Positions 35,184 through 40,837 of a stretch of 40,837 nt of DNA are shown one piece after another. The stretch is taken from IMG/VR virus record IMGVR_UViG_3300008448_000215, positions 1 through 40,837 of that record, one strand, 5' to 3'. Within the stretch, counting starts at the first letter, position 1, and each line of letters opens with the position of its first letter. Source of the DNA: a virus. The notes beneath the pieces are model-generated. The model had not been told where the DNA came from, did not search any database, and saw only the letters and a list, made by a program, of their open reading frames with translations. The position numbers were made by a program, and so were the translations under genes.

Positions 35184-35606
35184 ATGGAAAAAACTAAAGA
35201 GATTTTAATCAAATTATATTTGAATTTTTCAGAAAATGAATTTTCGAATTTTGGTGATGATTTATTTAATCAATCAGATTTAAGATCCGCTATTTGTGAA
35301 GTTCTGGATAATCAGGAAATTTTTATTATTGATTTAGCTGTTTACATAAATCAAATAAAGAAGAAAATTGATTATGAAGAGGATGATAAAGCGTATATGA
35401 AAAAATTACGTTCACTATGGGATAGTTTTTCTGTAAATGATTTATATGATTTAAAAGATAAGTGTGATAATAATTCCATAAAAAATATCATACAAAAAAT
35501 GATAATTCTTAAAAATGCTTTCAAAAAATTTAATCAAGAAGTTGTAGATATAGATTATGAAGATTACTTTTATGAACAAAATAAATTAATCAATTTAATT
35601 CTATGA
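35184..35606 (+). CDS. hypothetical acidic helical protein, 140 aa
   Basis: I do not recognise the protein. It is mostly predicted helix, rich in Asp/Glu/Lys, for example DEDDKAYMKKLRSLWDSF-like stretches and KDKCDNNSIKNIIQKM. It has no membrane segment or metal-binding cluster. It overlaps the next gene by four bases (ATGA), which suggests translational coupling. It is the first gene of a plus-strand set that continues with dUTPase. Confidence 0.65.
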   Translation: MEKTKEILIKLYLNFSENEFSNFGDDLFNQSDLRSAICEVLDNQEIFIIDLAVYINQIKKKIDYEEDDKAYMKKLRSLWDSFSVNDLYDLKDKCDNNSIKNIIQKMIILKNAFKKFNQEVVDIDYEDYFYEQNKLINLIL

Positions 35607-35899
35607 ACGAAAAAACTTATCCGAAAATTTATAGAGATAAGCTAAATAGAATTAATTACATACTACAAAACGAGTTTCAAAAAATTATCTATACATTTTA
35701 TGGAGAAACAAAAAACATAAAAATTAAATATGTTTATTTCAGGAAAAATGTATATTTTGATGCTTTCTCAAAATCTGGACACTTGATATTTTCTACATTC
35801 GAAGATAATTACAGTTCCACAGTTGAAAAAAAATATGATGGAACAATAAGTTTTATCATTCATCCAGAAAAAATTAAAATCATAAACCAAATAAAATAA
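35603..35899 (+). CDS. hypothetical protein, 98 aa
   Basis: I do not recognise the protein. It is a small basic alpha/beta protein: a helical N-terminus (KIYRDKLNRINYILQNEFQK) followed by beta-rich segments (IKIKYVYFRKNVYFDAFSK, and HLIFSTFEDNY). It is coupled to the upstream gene by an ATGA overlap and is followed one base later by dUTPase, so it is probably co-expressed with nucleotide-metabolism functions. Confidence 0.6.
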   Translation: MNEKTYPKIYRDKLNRINYILQNEFQKIIYTFYGETKNIKIKYVYFRKNVYFDAFSKSGHLIFSTFEDNYSSTVEKKYDGTISFIIHPEKIKIINQIK

Positions 35900-35900
35900 T

Positions 35901-36326
35901 ATGTTAATCAAAATTAAAAAATTAGACCCCAACGCAATTATTCCAAGTTATGCTAAAATGGGTGATGCAGGAATGGATTTGACTGCATTATCTTTAACTG
36001 TAGATCCCAATGGATTCTATACTGAGTATGGAACTGGATTAGCGATTGAAATTCCTGATGGTTATGCTGGATTTATTTTTCCTCGAAGCTCTGCAAGTAA
36101 AACTTCTCAAATTCAAGCTAATTGTGTTGGTGTAATAGATTCGGGTTATCGTGGTGAGATTAAAGTAAGATTGAAAGAACTTGGTAATCCTCGGAAATTA
36201 TATCAAATAGGTGATAGAATTGCTCAAATAATTATTATGCCTGTTCCAAATGTAATTTTTGAAGAGGTTGATGAATTGAATACTACTGATAGAGGAGAAG
36301 GTGGTTTTGGTAGCACAGGCAACTAA
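35901..36326 (+). CDS. dut: dUTPase (trimeric dUTP pyrophosphatase)
   Basis: The enzyme converts dUTP to dUMP and pyrophosphate, keeping uracil out of phage DNA and supplying dUMP for dTMP synthesis. All five trimeric dUTPase motifs are present: I GDAGMDL (21-27), II PRSS (61-64), III GVIDSGYRGEI (catalytic Asp80, Tyr83), IV GDRIAQIII and V RGEGGFGSTG at the C-terminus. The length of 141 is normal. It starts one base after the preceding gene's stop and lies 44 bases before the ClpC gene. Confidence 0.95.
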   Translation: MLIKIKKLDPNAIIPSYAKMGDAGMDLTALSLTVDPNGFYTEYGTGLAIEIPDGYAGFIFPRSSASKTSQIQANCVGVIDSGYRGEIKVRLKELGNPRKLYQIGDRIAQIIIMPVPNVIFEEVDELNTTDRGEGGFGSTGN

Positions 36327-36370
36327 ACTACAAATTTCAAAATATTAATTTAAATTTAAAAATAAAAAAT

Positions 36371-37711
36371 ATGGCTATAGAAGATTTGGATGACTCTAAA
36401 TTATTATTTCCTTCTGATGGGAATAACAATAAAAAAAATAGATCAAACACTCCGCTGTTAGATAATTTTGGAAAAGATATTACAAAATTAGCTGCTTCTG
36501 GAAAAATTGAACCTGCAGTAGGAAGAGAAAATGAAGTAGATAGAATTATTCAAATTTTAAGTAGAAAGAAAAAGAATAATCCTGTATTAGTTGGTCAACC
36601 CGGTGTAGGTAAAACTGCGATTGTAGAATCTCTTGCAAATAAAATAGTTGATAAAAAGGTTAGTGTTGTTCTTCATGATAAAAGAATAGTAAGCTTAGAT
36701 ATTTCACTCATAGTTGCCGGAACAAAATACAGAGGTCAGTTTGAGGAAAGGATGAAAGCAATTATGGATGAAATTGAAAATAATCCTAACATTATTTTAT
36801 TTATTGATGAATTACACACCATAATTGGTGCTGGTAATTCTGCTGGATCTTTAGATGTTTCTAATATTATAAAACCTGCTCTTGCAAGAGGTACAATGCA
36901 AATTATAGGTGCTACAACAATTGAAGAATATAAAAAATCGATTGAAAAAGATGGGGCTATGGAAAGAAGGTTTCAAAAAGTAATGATTGAGGAACCCTCT
37001 ATTGAAGAAACTAAAACTATTCTTAATAACATTAAAGGAATTTATGAGGATTTTCATAATGTTACTTTTGATGCCGAAGCAATAACATCTGCAGTAGATT
37101 ATTCTGTTAGATATATTACCAATAGATTTTTACCAGATAAAGCGATCGATATTATTGATGAAGCAGGTGCTAGATTACATTTGGATAATCTCCACTTACC
37201 AGTAGAATTAGAAGTTCTTGAAAATAAATTGAATGATCTTAAGAACGAAAAAAACGAAGTAATAAAATCTCAAAAATATGAGCAAGCTGCTAAGATCAGA
37301 GACAAGGAGAGAGATTTAATAAAAGAAATAGAGATTTTTAAATACAACTGGCAAAATCAACAAAAAACCAAAAGGGTTCCTGTCACAGAACATGATATTG
37401 CGAGAGTCGTTTCAAAAATGATTGGAATTCCGGTAACTCAAATCACAGAAAGTGAAGGTGTTCGTCTAATGAAAATGGGTGAAGAGTTGAAAAAAAGGGT
37501 TATTGGACAGGATGAAGCAATTGAAAAAATATCCGAATCTATTCAGCGATCAAGATCTGGATTGAGTAATCCAAAAAAACCTATTGCAAGTTTTTTGTTT
37601 CTTGGTTCAACTGGTATTGGTAAGTGTTTAGGAAAAAATACAGAAATAACAATAATGGCTGATGATATTTTAATAAATAAAATATTAGAAAACAGAAAAA
37701 ACAAAAATTAA
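36371..37711 (+). CDS. ClpC-type AAA+ unfoldase, N-part ending in split-intein N-half
   Basis: Residues 1-418 are the N-extein and 419-446 the intein N-half. There is no Clp N-terminal repeat domain. D1 has Walker A GQPGVGKT (75-82), Walker B ILFIDELHTI, the GATTIEEY sensor region and an arginine finger MERRFQKV. A short middle domain (SQKYEQAAKIRDKERDL) is of the ClpC/UVR-like kind. D2 begins VIGQDEAIEKI and stops inside its Walker A, GSTGIGK, at Lys418. The frame then runs into CLGKNTEITI and ends after 28 residues. The rest of D2 is in the gene at 38865. Trans-splicing would give a 698-residue ClpC-like ATPase that unfolds proteins, possibly for the host ClpP. Confidence 0.93.
   Translation: MAIEDLDDSKLLFPSDGNNNKKNRSNTPLLDNFGKDITKLAASGKIEPAVGRENEVDRIIQILSRKKKNNPVLVGQPGVGKTAIVESLANKIVDKKVSVVLHDKRIVSLDISLIVAGTKYRGQFEERMKAIMDEIENNPNIILFIDELHTIIGAGNSAGSLDVSNIIKPALARGTMQIIGATTIEEYKKSIEKDGAMERRFQKVMIEEPSIEETKTILNNIKGIYEDFHNVTFDAEAITSAVDYSVRYITNRFLPDKAIDIIDEAGARLHLDNLHLPVELEVLENKLNDLKNEKNEVIKSQKYEQAAKIRDKERDLIKEIEIFKYNWQNQQKTKRVPVTEHDIARVVSKMIGIPVTQITESEGVRLMKMGEELKKRVIGQDEAIEKISESIQRSRSGLSNPKKPIASFLFLGSTGIGKCLGKNTEITIMADDILINKILENRKNKN
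37625..37711 (+). mobile_element. split intein, N-half (28 aa)
   Basis: This segment starts with Cys (TGT at 37625-37627, residue 419) in a block A sequence, CLGKNTEITI, directly after Gly-Lys of the D2 Walker A, and ends at a TAA stop after 28 residues. Ordinary split inteins have N-halves of roughly 100 residues. This break right after block A matches the atypical class known from AceL-TerL, with an N-half of about 25 residues. Its partner is the first 139 residues of the gene at 38865. Confidence 0.88.
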
Positions 37712-37717
37712 CACTAT

Positions 37718-37762
37718 TTAGGTTTAACAGGGATAGGAAAATTAGTATCCCTGTATTCCTAA
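37718..37762 (+). promoter_or_regulatory. strong two-part hairpin abutting the endonuclease start codon
   Basis: CAGGGATA (37728-37735) pairs with TATCCCTG (37746-37753) around a ten-base loop, and TTAGG (37718-37722) pairs with CCTAA (37758-37762) outside it. It fills the gap between the intein N-half stop (37711) and the endonuclease ATG (37763) and ends at the base before the ATG. There is no T-run, so translational control or RNA processing is more likely than termination. T4 homing endonuclease genes are known to be held back by such hairpins. Confidence 0.7.
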
Positions 37763-38860
37763 ATGATAATTAAAAGTAGAAAAAAAGTATTGTTCAATAT
37801 CGAATCAATAGAAGAGTTTGAAAAATATTTAAGTAAAGAGATTAAGAATTTCAAAAATTTAAATAATTTAGAAAAAGGACAAAGAGAAAATCTTATAGTT
37901 GCTCTTTCAGAAAAAAATGAAATAGGTATAAAAAAATTCAGAAATATATTTGTAAAAAATTATATTAATTGTAAAACACTTTTTAATAAAAAATATTGGT
38001 TAGAAAGGGGTTATTCTCACGAAGAGGCAGTTAGTGAAATTTTTAAAATTCAAAAAATTAACAACATAAAAGCGGTTGAAGTAATGCAAGATTTAAAAAA
38101 ATATGATCTTAATAATTACAAAAAAAAAAGAAATATCTATGTTGAGTATTGGATAGAAAAAGGATTCACTATTGAAGAAGCAAAAATAAAATTAAAAGAA
38201 AGACAATCAACTTTTTCACTTGAAAAACTTAAATTAAAATATGGCGAGAAAGAAGGTTTAATCAAATTCAATCAACGTAATGATAAGTGGCAAAATAGTC
38301 TTTATAGTAAAATGACTTTTGAACAAAAAAATGAATTTGAAAAAAGCAAGTGTATAACCAAAGATAAAATGGTTTCTAAGTACGGTGAAAAATTGGCTAC
38401 AGAAAAATGGGAAAATTATATTAAGACTCACTCAAATATGTGGAATGCGTCTGGTATATCAAAAAAATACATTGATGAAATTCTATCTATTATTGGACCT
38501 GATGAAATTGAAACTGAAACCATATTTTACGGTTCAGATATAAAAAGTGAATTTTACCTATATGACAAAGAAACGATGTCTTTGTATTGGTATGATCTCA
38601 CTTTTTTTGATAGAAAAAAAATAATAGAATTTGACGGTATTCACGTACATCCGGATCCAAATGCTCTTGAAAATGAACGTTTAAATTGGAAACAAGCGTA
38701 CACAAATAAAAGTTATGAAGAAGCTTTGTCAAAAGATATAGCTAAAGAACAATTTGCAATAAAAAATGGTTTTGAAGTACTTAGAATTAGATTACCAAAA
38801 CATTCAACAAATACAATAAAAGAGTCTATTGATAAATGCATAAAATTTATAAAAAAATAA
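37763..38860 (+). CDS. Vsr/EDxHD-like homing endonuclease inside a fractured gene
   Basis: This 365-residue protein is encoded between the two halves of the split-intein ClpC gene. The C-terminal nuclease reads YDLTFFDRKKIIEFDGIHVHP (Asp278, Glu289, Asp291, His294, His296), followed by a W...A..K..FAIKNGFEVLRIR strand. This matches the 'IIEF.G..WH..P ... NGY.V..I' pattern of Vsr-like enzymes of the EDxHD homing family. The N-terminal ~230 residues contain putative DNA-contacting repeats common in phage endonucleases: (Y)WLERGYSHEEAV and YWIEKGFTIEEAK, and KLKYGEKEGLIKFNQRNDKW and SKYGEKLATEKW. It probably cuts intein-free clpC alleles. The target is inferred. Confidence 0.85.
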   Translation: MIIKSRKKVLFNIESIEEFEKYLSKEIKNFKNLNNLEKGQRENLIVALSEKNEIGIKKFRNIFVKNYINCKTLFNKKYWLERGYSHEEAVSEIFKIQKINNIKAVEVMQDLKKYDLNNYKKKRNIYVEYWIEKGFTIEEAKIKLKERQSTFSLEKLKLKYGEKEGLIKFNQRNDKWQNSLYSKMTFEQKNEFEKSKCITKDKMVSKYGEKLATEKWENYIKTHSNMWNASGISKKYIDEILSIIGPDEIETETIFYGSDIKSEFYLYDKETMSLYWYDLTFFDRKKIIEFDGIHVHPDPNALENERLNWKQAYTNKSYEEALSKDIAKEQFAIKNGFEVLRIRLPKHSTNTIKESIDKCIKFIKK

Positions 38861-38864
38861 TAAA

Positions 38865-39281
38865 ATGATTGAATTAAAAGTAAAAATAGAAGAGATATTC
38901 GAAGCAGTTTCTCAATTAGAAGCTCAAGAATTTATTCCAGAAAAAGAGATTTTTCAAAAATCTAAAATAATGGTCAAAAACGAATTTGGTAAATGGATAA
39001 ATGTTTTAGGTATGATCACAAAAAAAGATCAAGTTCGTGAAATTAAATTTTCTGATGGAAGCTTCTGTGTAGTTGCAGATAATCACAAAATACGTAAAGA
39101 AAAGAATGAATGTTGTTTAGTTTCTAATTTGTTGATCGGAGATTTTGTTGAAAAGGCAGATGAAAGTAAAATTTCTGTAATTAGCAACAATTTAACAGGT
39201 GAAATTGAAACTGTTTTTGATATGCACGTTGATTCTGAAACTCATTTATATCAAACAGAAAATGGAATTGTACATCACAAC
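38865..39281 (+). mobile_element. split intein, C-half (139 aa)
   Basis: This segment begins with its own ATG, carries a block B-like stretch (SFCVVADNHKIR, with the His at about residue 76), a block F region ETVFDMHVDSETHLYQ and ends GIVHHN, with Asn139 as the last intein residue and Thr140 as the +1 nucleophile. Together with the 28-residue N-half it makes a 167-residue mini-intein with no endonuclease domain inside. Confidence 0.88.
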
Positions 39282-40124
39282 ACAGAATTATCTAAAGCAC
39301 TATCTGAATATTTATTTAATGATGAAGATTCGCTAATTAGAATTGACATGAGTGAATATATGGAACCACATAGTGTATCAAAATTAATAGGTGCTCCTCC
39401 GGGATATGTTGGTCATGGTGATGGCGGTCAATTGACTGAAAAAGTTAGAAATAAACCTTATAGTATTGTTTTATTTGATGAAATAGAAAAGGGTCATAAA
39501 GATGTGATAAATATTTTATTACAGCTTTTGGATGAAGGAAAATTGACTGATGGAGACGGTGTTGAAATTAATTTTAAAAATACTGTGGTTATTATGACAT
39601 CAAATATTGGAACGCAAGAAATTACTGAAAACAAACCAGTAGGATTCAATTCAGATCTTTTGAAAAATAATCTTGAAAACCAAAGGATAATTGAAAAGGC
39701 ATTAAAAAAACATTTCAGACCGGAGTTGCTTAATAGAATTGATGATGTTGTTATATTCCAAAAATTGACCCAAGATAATGTATTAGATATCGTAAAAATT
39801 CATTTAAGAAACTTTGAAAAAAATGTTATTTCTCAAGGAATAAATGTTGAATTTACAGATAAAATGATTGATTTTATTGGTGAAGAAGGTTATTCTGACG
39901 AATATGGAGCAAGGCCTATTCTTAGAGTTATAACAAAATTTGTTGAAACTCCTTTGTCTAAAGAATTACTTCTCAAAAAAATTATAAAAGGTGATGATAT
40001 TATCATTGATTTTGACAAAGAAAAAGGAACTTTAATTTCTAAAAGAGAAGAAAAAAAAGAAACCAAAGTTAAAAATGTTGTCAAAAAAAAGGTTACGAGA
40101 AAAAAGAAAGAGGATAATATTTAA
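38865..40124 (+). CDS. ClpC-type AAA+ unfoldase, C-part headed by split-intein C-half
   Basis: Residues 1-139 are the intein C-half and 140-419 the C-extein. The extein starts TELSKALSEYLF, which continues the Walker A of D2 exactly (GSTGIGK + TELSKAL). It goes on with MSEYMEPHSVSKLIGAPPGYVGHG, Walker B IVLFDEIEKGHKD, VIMTSNIG (sensor 1), the arginine finger in RPELLNRIDDVV and GYSDEYGARP (sensor 2), and ends in a Lys-rich tail of about 30 residues. It starts four bases after the endonuclease stop. Without splicing to the N-part it has no complete D2 P-loop. The tail is unlike that of host ClpC proteins. Confidence 0.93.
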   Translation: MIELKVKIEEIFEAVSQLEAQEFIPEKEIFQKSKIMVKNEFGKWINVLGMITKKDQVREIKFSDGSFCVVADNHKIRKEKNECCLVSNLLIGDFVEKADESKISVISNNLTGEIETVFDMHVDSETHLYQTENGIVHHNTELSKALSEYLFNDEDSLIRIDMSEYMEPHSVSKLIGAPPGYVGHGDGGQLTEKVRNKPYSIVLFDEIEKGHKDVINILLQLLDEGKLTDGDGVEINFKNTVVIMTSNIGTQEITENKPVGFNSDLLKNNLENQRIIEKALKKHFRPELLNRIDDVVIFQKLTQDNVLDIVKIHLRNFEKNVISQGINVEFTDKMIDFIGEEGYSDEYGARPILRVITKFVETPLSKELLLKKIIKGDDIIIDFDKEKGTLISKREEKKETKVKNVVKKKVTRKKKEDNI

Positions 40125-40164
40125 TATTTTATTTCTCGGTTCATTCTATTATTTTTATTAAATA

Positions 40165-40837
40165 ATGAATGATGATTTTTACACATTATTGGGTTTAACT
40201 AAGGATGCCAGTCAGGATGATATAAAAAAAGCTTATAGATCTTTAAGTAAAAAATATCATCCTGATTTAAACCCTAACAATAAAGAAGCCGAAGAAAAAT
40301 TTAAAAAAATTAACGAGGCTTATTCTGTTTTAAGCGAACCAGAAAAAAGAAAACAATACGATAATAGAGGTTCTGGTTTTGGGAATTTTTCAAATTTCAA
40401 CCAAGGTTTTTCAAACTTCGATTTTTTCTCTGATTTCTTTAATTTTAGAAATAATAATCAGAGACCTCAACAACAAAACCAAAAAGGTTCTGACTTAAGA
40501 ATCAAATTGTCTTTTTCTTTAGAGGAAGTTGTACATGGTTCTAGAAAAACAATTAAATATAATAGAAATGTTTGTTGTTCATCTTGCAAAGGAAATGGTT
40601 CTAAAGAAGGTATTTCTTTGAAAACATGTAATAATTGTAACGGACAAGGAAGTGTTATTAATGTTGTACAAACTCCTTTTGGTAGAATTCAAACTTCGAA
40701 CCATTGCAATATTTGTAATGGTGCAGGAAAAATAATAAATGAAATTTGTAATAGTTGTGGAGCTAGAGGAATAAAAGAAAACTTTGAAAATATTGAAATA
40801 AACGTACCTCCCGGAATTACTGAAGGATTTGTTTATA
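40165..40837 (+). CDS. dnaJ: DnaJ (Hsp40) co-chaperone, 3' end outside window
   Basis: The gene is cut by the window end after about 224 codons. The J-domain opens NDDFYTLLGLTKDASQDDIKKA and contains HPD at residues 32-34. A Gly/Phe-rich linker (GFGNFSNFNQGF) follows. Then come the four zinc-binding repeats of type I DnaJ: CSSCKGNG, CNNCNGQG, CNICNGAG and a slightly reduced CNSCGARG, and the start of the C-terminal substrate domain (INVPPGITEGF). DnaJ stimulates DnaK and delivers clients. It starts 40 bases after the ClpC C-part and may be part of the same chaperone-type cluster. No partner DnaK is visible here. Confidence 0.93.
   Translation, partial: MNDDFYTLLGLTKDASQDDIKKAYRSLSKKYHPDLNPNNKEAEEKFKKINEAYSVLSEPEKRKQYDNRGSGFGNFSNFNQGFSNFDFFSDFFNFRNNNQRPQQQNQKGSDLRIKLSFSLEEVVHGSRKTIKYNRNVCCSSCKGNGSKEGISLKTCNNCNGQGSVINVVQTPFGRIQTSNHCNICNGAGKIINEICNSCGARGIKENFENIEINVPPGITEGFVY

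Noticed and set aside
37725-37750. ACAGGGATA/TAGGGATA-like string resembling an I-SceI-type site
   Set aside because: It is only a partial match and is explained by the perfect hairpin. The local endonuclease is of an unrelated class.
36371-40124. ClpC break explained as a sequencing frameshift or simple pseudogene
   Set aside because: Both halves meet at intein-type Cys and HN-Thr junctions, the exteins join exactly in the Walker A, and a full endonuclease gene lies between. An error would not create this.
1-40837. tRNA genes
   Set aside because: I looked for cloverleaf-like and TTCGA-containing stretches in the intergenic gaps. All gaps are under about 150 bases and none holds a convincing tRNA.

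Overview
This window is a stretch of a large, AT-rich, tailed double-stranded DNA phage of the T4-like myovirus type. The evidence is a T4 gp17-type terminase and gp20-type portal side by side, giant tail-fibre genes, a phage replication/recombination cluster (primase, Mre11/Rad50-type nuclease, UvrD-like helicase, RuvC-like nuclease), a dUTPase, and tight gene packing with almost no intergenic DNA. Starts are preceded by A-rich leaders without a recognisable Shine-Dalgarno sequence, and a few upstream boxes resemble TAnnTTTG. Both are typical of Bacteroidota, so a Bacteroidota host is my inference. It is not proven.

Layout. 1-19987 is almost entirely minus strand. Reading 5'->3' on that strand, it holds a baseplate/tail-like protein, an unrecognised virion protein, a fibre with a self-cleaving Peptidase_G2 C-terminus, a 2342-residue repeat fibre with a collagen-like segment, a small Ig-like protein, terminase large subunit (intein-containing), portal (intein-containing) and two small unknown genes. 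A 150-base divergent region (19988-20137) carries outward-facing promoter-like boxes. 20138-26450 (plus) encodes virion proteins that are largely paralogous to each other: two share an N-terminal LT..GR..L domain, two are near-identical 134-residue tandem copies, and three share a C-terminal TEVGLYN-like motif. 26480-32960 is the DNA metabolism cluster: RuvC-like nuclease, primase, fused SbcD-SbcC, UvrD-like helicase. 32965-36326 holds small unknown genes, a degenerate HNH/AP2-like protein, a strong bidirectional terminator, a minus-strand Nudix hydrolase and dUTPase. 36371-40124 is a ClpC-type AAA+ unfoldase gene broken in two by a split intein with a homing endonuclease gene between the halves. 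A DnaJ gene runs off the end.

The most striking feature is protein-splicing elements. Three inteins lie in about 40 kb, each linked to a different endonuclease class: HNH in portal, LAGLIDADG/DOD in terminase, and a Vsr/EDxHD-like free-standing gene in ClpC. The ClpC intein is naturally split at an unusual place, with only 28 residues in the N-half and 139 in the C-half, and it interrupts the second Walker A motif. The phage therefore needs trans-splicing to make a complete ClpC. The second notable feature is one 1143-residue polypeptide that joins the Mre11/SbcD nuclease and the Rad50/SbcC ATPase, which are separate proteins (gp47 and gp46) in T4.
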